Source: Lentzea nigeriaca (GTDB taxonomy: Bacteria; Actinomycetota; Actinomycetes; Mycobacteriales; Pseudonocardiaceae). Taken from it: a DNA stretch of 64,000 nucleotides. This document shows positions 33,594 through 42,353 of this stretch, piece by piece. The translations under genes were made by a program, and so were the position numbers. The DNA is taken from the NCBI RefSeq assembly GCF_016907955.1, contig NZ_JAFBCX010000006.1, forward strand, positions 577,914 to 641,913. Direction: 5' to 3'. Under the pieces are notes generated by a model. It was given only the letters and a program-made list of their open reading frames with translations. It was not told the origin of the DNA and searched no databases. Each line of letters opens with the position of its first letter. Position 1 is the first letter of the stretch.

Positions 33594-34533
33594 TCGTCAC
33601 ACCCCCAGGCTGGCACAGCCCCGGCACGTGCTCGCGCCTGGGTTGTGATCTCGCGTGTTCGCGGGCAGCGGACAGCCGCCGTCCAGGGGTGCGCCGGCCC
33701 GCGACTTGGACAGGCCGGCGAGCTCAGTCGATCTTGTCGGACCCATTGAGTACGTTGAGATCCAGAGGTTCCCAGCTCGGGGCAGGCCCCGGCAAAGTCG
33801 CCCTGCTGGGCTTGGCGTCTGCAAGTACCACCAACTCCTGATCGAATCGCCGCCAGCTACACCCAACTGGTTCGTCCTCTGGCGGACCTTCGGTGCGCCG
33901 GTGCGGCCGATGCACCGCGAGTTGGCGGTGGAAAAGTGCTGGTTGATCTTGAGTTGGTGGTACTTGCAGACGCCGTGGGCGAAGCCGGGAGCGGCTGCCG
34001 GAAGCAGGGCCGGAGCCGGTTCGCCAACCTGATGGTCGCGCTCTCACGGACGTGAACAGGCAAGTTGGCTGTAGTTGAGGTGTTCTGACAACGATGTCAT
34101 CGGCACTTTTCTACAACCAACCTGGTGCGGCCAGCACATAAGAGCGTTTCCACGGCTTCCTCGAATTGGCGGCCTCGTCGCACGGTCAGGATTCGCCAAC
34201 GGAGTCGTTGCAGACGCCATCAGTCAGCCGGACACGGCTTTGCCGACACCCTGCCAGACCGGGGGTACGCCTGCGAAAGCACGCGCTCGCGCCTGCGGCG
34301 GACCAACAGGCCGTCAGCCAGCCTCGTGCCGACGACAGGCCCACACCCGTTGACGACCATCGCCTGAAGATGCCGAGCAGCATGCCGTGACGGTCGGCGA
34401 GCACGCCCAGAGCGCTGCCGCACGAGGCTCCCAGACCGCGGCCGGAACTTCGGCCGCCGGTGCGAGCGCTACCTGCGCCAGTTCGCCTACCTGGACGGAT
34501 GGCCGTCGGCAGTGGCCGGCACCGGCTGACCGG
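33594..34533. other. Decayed non-coding island between PPA1309 gene and ylbL
   Basis: About 940 bp without a credible gene. It contains a long inverted repeat (33814-33974) and a second, imperfect 11-bp one (34064-34074 / 34111-34121). In one plus-strand frame near 34250 the translation GHGFADTLPDRGYACES resembles the region around the second catalytic Asp of IS5-type transposases. The match is short and the frame is not supported elsewhere. I read this as worn mobile DNA inside an otherwise conserved block. Confidence 0.45.
33814..33974. repeat. MITE-like element with 24-bp perfect inverted ends
   Basis: GGCGTCTGCAAGTACCACCA (continuing to ACTC, 33814-33837) recurs exactly in inverted form at 33951-33974, enclosing 113 bp. 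After two mismatches the inner sides also share GATC. The 161-bp unit has no open frame of note. The perfect arms suggest a miniature transposable element or the remains of an insertion sequence; target-site duplications were not evident. Confidence 0.55.
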
Positions 34534-35613
34534 TCAGCAGCTCGGCGTCGACTCGCCCTTGTTCAGCGCTTCCAGCGACGACACCGCGTCCTTGAGGTTC
34601 TCGACCTTGATCAGCTTGAGCCCCTCGGGAGCCTGCTGCTTCGCGTCCGTGCAGTTGGCCGACGGCACGAGGAACGCCGTGGCGCCCGCCTCCTTCGCCG
34701 CGACCATCTTGAACGCGATGCCGCCGATCGGCTTCACCGTGCCGTCACCGGTGATCTCGCCGGTGCCCGCGATGGCCTTGCCGCCGTTGAGCTCGCCCGG
34801 CGTCAGCTTGTCGACGATCGCCAGCGCGAAGATCAGACCGGCGGACGGGCCGCCGACGTCGGACAGGCTGATCTTGATCTTGAACGGCACGTCCGCGCGG
34901 TCGACCGGCGAAATGCCGATGAAGCCGGCGGGGCGGCCGTCCTCGCGGGTGCCGAGGGTGATCTGGGTCGACTTCGAGGTGCCGTCCTTCTCGAACGCCA
35001 CCTCGATGCGGTCGCCCGGCTTGGTGTTCTCCAGGGCGGAGCTCACGTCGGCCGAGCTCTGCACCTGCTTGCCGTTGACCGAGATGATGCGGGCACCGAG
35101 CGGGATGACGTTCTCCGCGGGGCTGCCCTTGGTGACCTGGTTCGCGATCACCTTGCCCGGATAGCCGAGGTAGTGCAGTGCGGCGACCTCCGCGGAGGTC
35201 TGGGACTCGCTGAACGCGAGCTCGTTGTTGCGCTGCACCTCCTCCTCCGACTCGCCGGGCTTGAAGAACTCCTCGCGCGGCGCGAGGGCGTAGCGACCCG
35301 ACAGCCACAGGCCGAGGGCGCCGAAAAGGGACACGTCGTCGGTGAGCGAGACCGTCGTCATGCGCAGTGTTCCGCTGGTGGGGAACGTGTTCTGGCCGTC
35401 GACCGATACGACGTCGGTGTCCTTGACCTTGCCGAGCACGTCGTAGGTGGGGCCGGGGCCCAGCGCGACGTACGGGACTCTGGCGAAACCGCCGAGCAGT
35501 CCGAGTGCCGCCACCACTAGGAAGCTGATGATCAGCGTCCACGTCCGGCGGGTCAGTCCGCGCTCCCTGGGCGGGGGCGCTGGAGCGGGTGCGGTCGTGA
35601 CGGTTTCACTCAC
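34534..35613 (-). CDS. YlbL-type PDZ / Lon-like membrane protease
   Basis: A 359-residue protein: one N-terminal membrane segment (TWTLIISFLVVAALGLLGGF), a PDZ domain around GSPAENVIPLGARIISVNGK (near residue 165), then an S16 Lon-type protease domain. The catalytic Ser is in DVGGPSAGLIFALAIVDKL and the Lys in GIAFKMVAAKEAGATAFLVP. It probably cleaves membrane or envelope proteins outside the membrane. The start at GTG 35613 gives the expected short cytoplasmic tail. It corresponds to Rv3194c and is divergent from the DUF2342 gene. Confidence 0.92.
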   Translation of the reverse strand: MSETVTTAPAPAPPPRERGLTRRTWTLIISFLVVAALGLLGGFARVPYVALGPGPTYDVLGKVKDTDVVSVDGQNTFPTSGTLRMTTVSLTDDVSLFGALGLWLSGRYALAPREEFFKPGESEEEVQRNNELAFSESQTSAEVAALHYLGYPGKVIANQVTKGSPAENVIPLGARIISVNGKQVQSSADVSSALENTKPGDRIEVAFEKDGTSKSTQITLGTREDGRPAGFIGISPVDRADVPFKIKISLSDVGGPSAGLIFALAIVDKLTPGELNGGKAIAGTGEITGDGTVKPIGGIAFKMVAAKEAGATAFLVPSANCTDAKQQAPEGLKLIKVENLKDAVSSLEALNKGESTPSC

Positions 35614-35657
35614 GGCTGAACAGCGTACGACCATGTGGATCCGCGTACGGTAGAGGC

Positions 35658-36956
35658 ATGAGTGACGTGCCGTTCGGGTTCAGCCCGCACGACCCCGACG
35701 ACAAGAGCGGGAAGCCGGGAGACAACCCGTTCGACTTCAGCCAGCTGGGCAACATGCTGAGCCAGCTGGGCGCGATGCTGAGCAGCGCAGGATCGTCGAG
35801 CGGGCCGGTGAACTACGACCTCGCCAAGCAGATCGCGTTCCAGCAGCTGTCGTCCTCGACGACCACCATCGGGTTCGCCGCCGACCAGTCGAGCGCGGTC
35901 ACCGACGCCGTGCACCTGGCCGAGATGTGGCTCGACCCTGTCACGTCCCTGCCCGCCGGTACCCGCACGACCCAGGCCTGGACCGCACGCGACTGGGTGG
36001 AGCGGACCATCCCCACCTGGCAGCGCCTGTGCGACCCGGTCGCGCAGCGCATGTCCAGCGCGTGGGTCGAGGCGATGCCCGCCGAGGCGAAGCAGGCGGC
36101 CGGCCCGCTGCTGTCGATGCTCGGCCAGATGGGCGGCATGGCGTTCGGCTCGCAGCTCGGCAACGCTCTGGCGCAGCTCGGCGCCGAGGTCCTCACCTCG
36201 ACCGACGTCGGCCTGCCGCTCGGCCCTGAGGGCACGGCGGCTCTGCTACCAGCGAACATCGAGAAGTTCACCGAGGGCCTGGAGCGCCCGGCGTCCGAGG
36301 TGATGGTGTTCCTCGCCGCCCGCGAGGCCGCTCACCAGCGCCTCTTCACGCACGTGCCGTGGCTGCGGCAGCGCCTGCTCGACACCGTCGAGGAGTTCGC
36401 CAAGGGCATCAAGGTCGACACGTCCGCGCTGGAGCAGCTCGCCGGCCAGATCGACCCGTCGAACCCGGCCTCCATCGAGGAGGCCATGAGCTCCGGCATG
36501 CTCGAACCGCAGACCACCCCGGAGCAGAAGGCGGCGCTGACCCGGCTGGAGACGCTGCTGGCCCTCGTCGAGGGCTGGGTGGACGTGGTGGTCGACGCCG
36601 CGGTGGCCGACCGCCTGCCCGGCGCCCCGGCCCTGCGCGAGACCCTGCGCCGCCGCCGCGCCTCGGGTGGCCCGGCGGAGCAGACGTTCGCCACGCTCGT
36701 GGGCCTCGAACTGCGTCCGCGCCGCCTGCGTGCGGCCTCGGCGCTGTGGAAGCTCGTCGGCGACCAGCACGGCGTCGAGGTGCGCGACAGCGTGTGGGAC
36801 CACGCCGAGCTCATTCCGACGGCCGAGGACCTGGACGACCCGCTGGAGTTCGCCGAGCGCCTGGCCAATACCCGCAAGGCCCTCGAGGACCCGATCGCCG
36901 AGCTGGAGCGCACGATGCGCGAAGGCAACGGCGGAGATCAGCCCGAGGAGAGCTGA
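35658..36956 (+). CDS. Zinc-dependent metalloprotease-like protein (DUF2342)
   Basis: A 432-residue protein of the DUF2342 group (Rv3195 family). The putative zinc site is in MVFLAAREAAHQRLFTHVPW near residue 220, and a conserved ASGGPAEQTFATLVGLELRP lies near 337. The N-terminus is low-complexity (NPFDFSQLGNMLSQLGAML). Catalysis has not been shown for most members. It starts 44 nt from the divergent ylbL-type gene and ends at a bidirectional terminator. Confidence 0.88.
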   Translation: MSDVPFGFSPHDPDDKSGKPGDNPFDFSQLGNMLSQLGAMLSSAGSSSGPVNYDLAKQIAFQQLSSSTTTIGFAADQSSAVTDAVHLAEMWLDPVTSLPAGTRTTQAWTARDWVERTIPTWQRLCDPVAQRMSSAWVEAMPAEAKQAAGPLLSMLGQMGGMAFGSQLGNALAQLGAEVLTSTDVGLPLGPEGTAALLPANIEKFTEGLERPASEVMVFLAAREAAHQRLFTHVPWLRQRLLDTVEEFAKGIKVDTSALEQLAGQIDPSNPASIEEAMSSGMLEPQTTPEQKAALTRLETLLALVEGWVDVVVDAAVADRLPGAPALRETLRRRRASGGPAEQTFATLVGLELRPRRLRAASALWKLVGDQHGVEVRDSVWDHAELIPTAEDLDDPLEFAERLANTRKALEDPIAELERTMREGNGGDQPEES

Positions 36957-36971
36957 TCTGCCTCTGAGCAT

Positions 36972-37014
36972 GCGAAACGCCCGGTGAGTACACCCTCACC
37001 GGGCGTTTTCGCGT
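36972..37014. terminator. Bidirectional terminator
   Basis: AAACGCCCGGTGAG-TACAC-CCTCACCGGGCGTTTT forms a 14-bp stem with A and T runs on its sides. It lies between two convergent genes. Confidence 0.88.
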
Positions 37015-37024
37015 TCTGCGGTTG

Positions 37025-37552
37025 CTAATCCTCCGAAATGCCCCAGCCTGCGGCGGCTGAGAGGCCTTCCAGGTACCCCATGGCCCGATCGGTCTTCGGG
37101 TAGCGGTGGACCCACTCCCAGAAGTCCTTGCCGTGGCCGGGCACCAGCAGGTGCGCGAGCTCGTGCACCAGCACATAGTCGAGCACCCACGGCGGCACGT
37201 CGCGCAGCCGCTCGGACACCCTGATGGTGCCCTCACTCGGCGTGCACGACGCCCAGCGCGTGCGCATGGGCGGCACCCAGCGCACGCTGACGGGGTCGGC
37301 GAGCGAGTCGAGGTAGCGCGCCGACAACTCGGTGCACCGCGCCACCAGGGCCTCGTCCGACGTCCGCGCAGGGGACTTCCTGCGCGTCTCGCTGCGCTGG
37401 AGGCGGCTCAACATCTCCGCCACCCAGTGCTTCTCTTCCCCCTTGGTCATCCGTGCCGGCAGAAGAACGACGACGGTGTCGCCCTCCCGGTACGCGCTGA
37501 CCATGCGGCGGCGCCGGGGGCTCCGCCGCACCTCCACCCGCGGTTCGGCCAT
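37025..37552 (-). CDS. YgjP-like M48-family metallopeptidase
   Basis: A 175-residue protein with the zinc motif VLVHELAHLLVPGHGKDFWE (HELAH plus a downstream His) and the family signatures RWVPPMRTRWASCTPSEGTI and RYLDSLADPVSV. Members of the DUF45/YgjP group are predicted cytoplasmic metallopeptidases; the substrate is unknown. It is convergent with the DUF2342 gene. Confidence 0.88.
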   Translation of the reverse strand: MAEPRVEVRRSPRRRRMVSAYREGDTVVVLLPARMTKGEEKHWVAEMLSRLQRSETRRKSPARTSDEALVARCTELSARYLDSLADPVSVRWVPPMRTRWASCTPSEGTIRVSERLRDVPPWVLDYVLVHELAHLLVPGHGKDFWEWVHRYPKTDRAMGYLEGLSAAAGWGISED

Positions 37553-37746
37553 GGAGTCACCGTAAACGGCGCCACCGACAATTTTCCGCCCCCAACCGGC
37601 GGCAGCCGCGCACCCGGCGGGTGAAGTTCCACCGAACGGCGGCTGGACACGCGCGGGGGAACATGCGCCGTTTCGTGGCCTGGCCCAGGTACCGTCGCGC
37701 CAAGGTCCCCGAGTGTGTCCGCACTCACAACTGCAAGGGAGGGGCT

Positions 37747-37902
37747 GTGGCCGAGAAGTACAACGGCTACTGCGTCAAGTGTCGGGAGAAGCGTGACTTC
37801 GACGGCAAGGTCGAGGAGACCAACGGCCGGCGCATGGCGAAGGGCACCTGCCCAGTCTGCGGAACGAAGATGACGCGGATCCTCGGCAAGGCCAAGGTTT
37901 GA
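37747..37902 (+). CDS. DUF5679 small zinc-ribbon protein
   Basis: A 51-residue protein with two Cys pairs, CVKCREKR near residue 9 and CPVCGTKM near 35, forming a zinc ribbon, and a very basic surface (MAKGTCP, RILGKAKV). The GTG start has the ribosome site AAGGGAGGGG. DUF5679 proteins accompany the ThiF-like and ABC1 genes in actinobacteria. It may bind nucleic acid, but no function is established. Confidence 0.85.
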   Translation: MAEKYNGYCVKCREKRDFDGKVEETNGRRMAKGTCPVCGTKMTRILGKAKV

Positions 37903-37946
37903 CGTTTCCGCTGGCAGGGGGTCTCACCCCCTGCCAGTCTTCCCAT

Positions 37947-38747
37947 GTGGACACAAGACCTCGCGTGCGTGCAGGACTCGCCGTGGTGCGCCGCGGCCCC
38001 GGCGTCGTGCAGGTCGGCGTCGACCCGAAGCACGCGGTGGTGATCGACTCGCTGCCCGAAGCCCTGGTCGACGCACTCCTCACCCTGGACGGCCGCCACA
38101 CCGTCGCTGAACTGGGCGAAAGACTGAAAGAACGCGGCGAGGACCCCGCCCAGCTGGGTGAAGTGCTCACCTCGCTCGAAGAGGCCGGTCTGCTCGACAC
38201 GGGCCCTCCGACGAAGGGCGCGACGGCCGCCGTCGACGGCGGCGGACACCTTGCACTTTCAATTACTTCGCTTCTAGCTGAATCCGGCGTCCGGCTCGCC
38301 CACAACGCCGATCTGGTGGTGCTTGCCGCGACGCTCGTCCCCGATCCGGCACTCGTCAGCTCGCTGATGGCGTCCCGCACACCGCATCTGGCCGTGCGCG
38401 TGCGTGAGGGCGTGGGCATCGTCGGGCCGCTCGTGCTGCCCGGCCGCACGAGTTGCTTGAACTGCGCCGACCTGCACCGCACCGACCAGGACCCGGCCTG
38501 GCCCGCCATCGCGGCACAGCTCGCCGGCAAACCGGCCTCCACCGACGTGCTGTTCGCGACGGGCACGGCGGCGCTGGCCGTGGTGCAGATCCTGGAGTCG
38601 TTGATCTACGTCCGGGGCCGCGACCTGGCACCGCCACCCGTGTTGAACGCCACTGTCGAGCTCGATCTGGTGGCGGGAGTTGCTGAGAGGCGAAGCTGGT
38701 ATCCGCACCCTGACTGTCAGTGCTCCGCACATAACATGGCCGAGTGA
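37947..38747 (+). CDS. ThiF/TOMM cyclodehydratase-like protein
   Basis: A 266-residue protein with a leader-peptide-binding-like N-terminus (DSLPEALVDALLTLDGRHTV near residue 32) and a reduced E1-like fold. It keeps a zinc-type cysteine pair (RTSCLNCADLHR near 167) and a C-terminal PHPDCQCSAH. Full TOMM cyclodehydratases partner a YcaO protein, but none is present, so it may have a housekeeping role. It corresponds to the gene before the ABC1 kinase in mycobacteria. Its stop overlaps the kinase start (GTGA). Confidence 0.75.
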   Translation: MDTRPRVRAGLAVVRRGPGVVQVGVDPKHAVVIDSLPEALVDALLTLDGRHTVAELGERLKERGEDPAQLGEVLTSLEEAGLLDTGPPTKGATAAVDGGGHLALSITSLLAESGVRLAHNADLVVLAATLVPDPALVSSLMASRTPHLAVRVREGVGIVGPLVLPGRTSCLNCADLHRTDQDPAWPAIAAQLAGKPASTDVLFATGTAALAVVQILESLIYVRGRDLAPPPVLNATVELDLVAGVAERRSWYPHPDCQCSAHNMAE

Positions 38748-40054
38748 CCGAGATTCCGCGCAAGGCCGTGCAGCGCACCGCCAAGCTGGCGAGCCTCCCG
38801 CTCGGGGTGGCCGGCAGGGTTGTCGGTGGCTGGGGGAAGCGACTGACCGGACGCGCGGCCGACGAGGTCAACGCCGAGGTGACGGCCAAGACGGCTGAGC
38901 AGGTCTTCGCGGTGCTCGGCCAGCTCAAGGGCGGCGCGATGAAGTTCGGTCAGGCGCTGAGCGTCTTCGAGGCGGCGGTCCCTGACGAGCTCGCGGCCCC
39001 GTACCGCGAGGCCCTGACCAAGCTGCAGACCGCGGCCCCGCCGATGCCCGCCCGCACCACGCACCGGGTGCTCGCCGAACAGCTCGGCGCGTCCTGGACG
39101 AAGCGCTTCCAGTCCTTTGACGACGACCCGGCCGCATCGGCGTCCATCGGCCAGGTGCACCGCGCGGTGTGGCACGACGGCCGCGACGTGGCGGTGAAGG
39201 TCCAGTACCCCGGCGCCGACGAGGCCCTGCGCGCCGACCTGAAGCAGCTGCTCCGGTTCTCCCGGCTGCTGCAGGCGCTCATGCCGGGCACCGACGTGCG
39301 CCCCCTGCTGGAGGAGCTGCGCGACCGGTACCTGGAGGAGCTCGACTACCGCGACGAGGCCGCCAACCAGCGCACGTTCGCCAAGGCCTTCGAAAACGAC
39401 CCGCACGTGCTGGTCCCGCGCGTCGTAGCCTCCGCACCCAAGGTCATGGTGACCGAGTGGACGACGGGCACGCCGCTCTCGACGATCATCCGCGAAGGCT
39501 CGGTCGCCGACCGCGATCTCGCCGGCCAGCTCCTCGCCGAGTTCCACTTCTCCGCCCCGTCGCGCTCGGGTCTGCTGCACGCCGACCCGCACCCAGGCAA
39601 CTTCATGCTGGGCGACGACGGCCGCCTGCGCGTGATCGACTTCGGCGCCGTGGCCCGCCTGCCAGACGGCCTGCCCAAGACGCTGGGCCTGATGACCAGG
39701 CTGGCCCTGGACGGCCGCTCCCACGACCTGGTCGAGCTCCTGCGCACCGAGAACTTCATCCGCGAGGGCATGGTCCTGCACGGCGACGACGTCCTCGGCT
39801 ACCTGGCCCCGTTCGTGGAACCGCTGCGCACCGAGTCGTTCCACTTCACCCGCCGCTGGCTGCAGTCGCAGGCAGAACGCGTCGGCGACCTGCGCAGCCC
39901 GGACTCACAAACGGGCCGGTCCCTCAACCTGCCACCGCAATACCTGCTGATTCACCGCGTGACATTGGGCGCGACGGGCATCCTCTGCCAATTGGACGCC
40001 CATGTGACCGCACGCGAAATCGTGGCGCGGTGGCAGCCGGGATTCGACGACTAA
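38744..40054 (+). CDS. ABC1/UbiB-type atypical kinase
   Basis: A 436-residue ABC1 family protein. The family KxGQ motif is in LKGGAMKFGQALSVFE near residue 65, the nucleotide-site Ala-rich loop in ASASIGQVHRAVWHDGRDVA near 128, the Lys in VAVKVQYPG, the catalytic region in LLHADPHPGNFMLGDDGRLR near 280, and the metal Asp in VIDFGAVARLP. It corresponds to Rv3197, which lies next to whiB7 in M. tuberculosis. It is translated with the ThiF-like gene. Substrate unknown; a lipid or isoprenoid-related role is plausible from the family. Confidence 0.92.
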   Translation: MTEIPRKAVQRTAKLASLPLGVAGRVVGGWGKRLTGRAADEVNAEVTAKTAEQVFAVLGQLKGGAMKFGQALSVFEAAVPDELAAPYREALTKLQTAAPPMPARTTHRVLAEQLGASWTKRFQSFDDDPAASASIGQVHRAVWHDGRDVAVKVQYPGADEALRADLKQLLRFSRLLQALMPGTDVRPLLEELRDRYLEELDYRDEAANQRTFAKAFENDPHVLVPRVVASAPKVMVTEWTTGTPLSTIIREGSVADRDLAGQLLAEFHFSAPSRSGLLHADPHPGNFMLGDDGRLRVIDFGAVARLPDGLPKTLGLMTRLALDGRSHDLVELLRTENFIREGMVLHGDDVLGYLAPFVEPLRTESFHFTRRWLQSQAERVGDLRSPDSQTGRSLNLPPQYLLIHRVTLGATGILCQLDAHVTAREIVARWQPGFDD

Positions 40055-40140
40055 CTCGTCCGAGTGAACCTGCGCCAAGTTGTCCACAGGTTGACTTCTC
40101 GCCCCTTTTGACGCCCTCCGCGTGCGCCACGATAGACCGC

Positions 40141-40713
40141 ATGACCCCCATCGCAACCACAGCTGACCTGCGCGAATCCGGCCTCTCCCCGCGCGAGATC
40201 CTGCGCCACTGCACCCCGGCGGGCCCCTGGCAACAGGTGCTGCCCGGCGTAGTCCTGCAAAAGCCTTCACCGCCGACTCGACTCGACCGCCTCCACGCGG
40301 TTCTGTCCTTCGCGGGCCCTTCATCGGTGATCACCGGTGCCGACGCGCTGACCCGCCAAGGTGCTTCGCTCCCACTTCCCCGGCACATTCACGTGCTCAC
40401 AGGAATGAACACGCGCAAAGCCCACCCGTGGATTCTGTTCGAACGCACGAGCCGACCACCGACCGTCGTAGAACTCAACGGCTTGAGGCTCGCGCACCCG
40501 GCCCGCGCGACCCTGGACCTCGCACGCCGAGCGACGAACCCGCGCGCCATCGTGGAGATCCTCGACGCCGTGGTGGACGCACGGCTGTGCTCACCGGCTG
40601 ATCTGCACGAGGAGCTGCTGGCCGGCTGCCGACGCGGAACGGCGCTGGTCAGGCAGGCTTTACGCCACCTCTATCCGCTTCGGGATTCGCCGCACGGGTG
40701 GAAGTCGGCCTGA
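40141..40713 (+). CDS. AbiEi antitoxin-like hypothetical protein
   Basis: A 190-residue protein whose start (ATTADLRESGLSPREILRHC, then GPWQQVLPGVVL) resembles the winged-helix N-terminus of AbiEi-type antitoxins, followed by an AbiEi-like middle (LNGLRLAHPARATLDLARRA). No AbiEii nucleotidyltransferase toxin is beside it. Solitary relatives are common in actinobacteria and may be regulators rather than antitoxins. It starts 86 nt after the ABC1 kinase gene. Confidence 0.6.
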   Translation: MTPIATTADLRESGLSPREILRHCTPAGPWQQVLPGVVLQKPSPPTRLDRLHAVLSFAGPSSVITGADALTRQGASLPLPRHIHVLTGMNTRKAHPWILFERTSRPPTVVELNGLRLAHPARATLDLARRATNPRAIVEILDAVVDARLCSPADLHEELLAGCRRGTALVRQALRHLYPLRDSPHGWKSA

Positions 40714-41239
40714 CAGTTCGCGGCTGCATCCAGTCGCGCGCGATCTCGCCAGACCGACCGGGCCACGAGTGGTGCTCACGCCCGACCCGAGGCGCACGCG
40801 AGCCCACCGCTCAACCACCGCGCCCGGCCACAAAGCACCAGGTCACGCATGCCTCGACCCAAGACGCGCACGACCTCGCCAACCCAACCGGCCACAAGCC
40901 GGACTCGGCCCTGACAAGAGTTAAGGGCGACCCGACCGCACAAGCACCGCGTCGAGCCACCAGCCACCAGGTCGCGCCCGCCCCAACCCGAGGCACGCGC
41001 GACCTCGCCAACCCAACCCGGCCACAAGCCGTGGTCATCCCGATGGCGGGGCAAGCCCGAGCCACCGCATCGAGCGGCGTACACCCGAGCACCGCCAACC
41101 CACACAACAACCCTGGGCCAGCGCGCGCACCGAACGCGAGGCAAACACGAGCCACTCACCGAGCAGCACAAACCCGAGCACCCCAACCCGGAGACCACCG
41201 GACCCTGCCCCGGCACCCCAGGCCATCCGGCAACCGGCG
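40714..41239. repeat. Non-coding region with degenerate direct repeats
   Basis: About 525 bp of strand-biased, C/A-rich sequence without a credible gene. Two units of roughly 75 nt, at about 40835-40910 and 40962-41037, share CACCAGGTC, GACCTCGCCAACCCAAC and CGGCCACAAGCC; a weaker third copy lies near 40750-40840. Frames crossing it are long only because stops are rare in this composition. The origin is unknown. Confidence 0.5.
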
Positions 41240-41410
41240 TCAGCGCCAGTACTCGTCCGGCAGCTTGCCCTCGATGTCCCGCACGTGGGTCTTGGCGCAC
41301 ACGTGACACAACCACCGGACCGTCCCACCGGTCCGCTCAGACGACCAGGCCAGGAACTCCAGGTCGGAAACGGAGGAACGCGACCGTCCACATCTGTGGC
41401 ACGCGATCAC
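41240..41410 (-). CDS. Small zinc-ribbon protein coupled to methyltransferase
   Basis: A 56-residue protein with two Cys pairs, CHRCGRSR near residue 4 and LCHVCAKTH near 35, and an aromatic stretch between (LEFLAWSSE). Its GTG overlaps the TGA of the upstream methyltransferase (GTGA), which supports it as a real, coupled gene too short for usual gene calls. It probably binds zinc; a role with the methyltransferase is inferred from the overlap only. Confidence 0.7.
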   Translation of the reverse strand: MIACHRCGRSRSSVSDLEFLAWSSERTGGTVRWLCHVCAKTHVRDIEGKLPDEYWR

Positions 41411-42279
41411 CGGCGTCGTCCCAGGTGGACGGTGTCGGTCTCGAGCAGGAACACGTCCTCGCGAGCACCGACGTACTCCGAGTCGGACGGGTTGAGCAGC
41501 CGGCGCAGCGCGTCGCGATCGGCGGCGTGCAGGCGCGGCGCGGTGACCTCGGTCAGCCAGGTCAGACGGTCGACCGCCCAGTCGCGGACGAGTTGCTTGG
41601 CGGGGGCCGGGTGGTCGACGACGAAGCTGAAGGCGCTGATCTCGCCCAGGCCCGCGTCGGCCAGGGCGACGTTCCAGCCGACCGGGAGGCGCACGGAGCC
41701 GGACATGTTCTCGCGCATCGACACGAACCACTCCGCGCGGGCCGCGGCCAGGCGGTCCTGCAGGCCTGGTTCGCCGACGCCCAGGTCCCACGGCAGGAAG
41801 CGGGTCTCCAACCCACCTTCGGCGAGGGCCAGCCAGCCGCCGGGCGCGAGTGCGGAGACCAGGCGGCGCACGCCGCGCAGCTGATCAGGGAGGTGGTGGA
41901 TCACCCGCGAGCCCCAGATGAGCTCGACCGGGCCGGCGAAGGACAGCGGGTCTTCGGACGCGAGGTCCGCGAGCACGGGCTTCACCGACACGGCGCCGTC
42001 CGCCTCGGCACGCGCCGCGGTGCAGGCTGCGTCGAGCAGTTCGGGCGTGGCGTCGACCAGGACGAGGACGCCGCCGCCGTGTTCGCGCAGCGCCGAGACG
42101 AGCGGCACGCTCATGGAACCGGCGCCGCAGCCGACGTCCATCACGACTGGTGAGTCGGGCAGCAAGGACACGAGTCTGCGGGCGACCGCGGACAGCGCTT
42201 CGGCCTGCAGTGAGCCGTAGCGCCTCATCGCGTGGAGGCGAGCGGACCAGTCGATTCCGTCGTGAGTGTGGTGCGGCAC
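41407..42279 (-). CDS. SAM-dependent class I methyltransferase
   Basis: A 290-residue methyltransferase with motif I VVMDVGCGAGSMSVPLVSAL near residue 44, motif II-like VLVLVDATPELLDAACTAA near 72, and VELIWGSRVIHHLPDQLRGV near 118 (post-motif IHHL). The C-terminal third is specific and unassigned (ALADAGLGEISAFSFVVDHP). The substrate is unknown. It is divergent in function from, but co-oriented with, the whiB7 unit, from which a terminator separates it. Confidence 0.85.
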   Translation of the reverse strand: MPHHTHDGIDWSARLHAMRRYGSLQAEALSAVARRLVSLLPDSPVVMDVGCGAGSMSVPLVSALREHGGGVLVLVDATPELLDAACTAARAEADGAVSVKPVLADLASEDPLSFAGPVELIWGSRVIHHLPDQLRGVRRLVSALAPGGWLALAEGGLETRFLPWDLGVGEPGLQDRLAAARAEWFVSMRENMSGSVRLPVGWNVALADAGLGEISAFSFVVDHPAPAKQLVRDWAVDRLTWLTEVTAPRLHAADRDALRRLLNPSDSEYVGAREDVFLLETDTVHLGRRR

Positions 42280-42308
42280 AACCGAAACGCTACGGCGGAA
42301 CGGCCGAG

Positions 42309-42344
42309 GCCGCCATCCACCTTCTCGTGGATGACGGCCTCAGC
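42309..42344. terminator. Terminator of whiB7 unit
   Basis: GAGGCCGCCATCCAC / GTGGATGACGGCCTC is a 15-bp stem with one mismatch, located 10 nt after the small gene that follows whiB7. Confidence 0.75.
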
Positions 42345-42353
42345 TCGAGACTG

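Noticed and set aside
40141..40713. AbiE toxin-antitoxin system
   Set aside because: Only an AbiEi-like protein is present; no nucleotidyltransferase toxin is encoded on either side.
40698..41306. 202-codon repetitive Pro/Arg/Thr frame
   Set aside because: Its length follows from the C/A-rich repeats, which lack stop codons; the repeat periods do not keep the frame well and there is no ribosome site.
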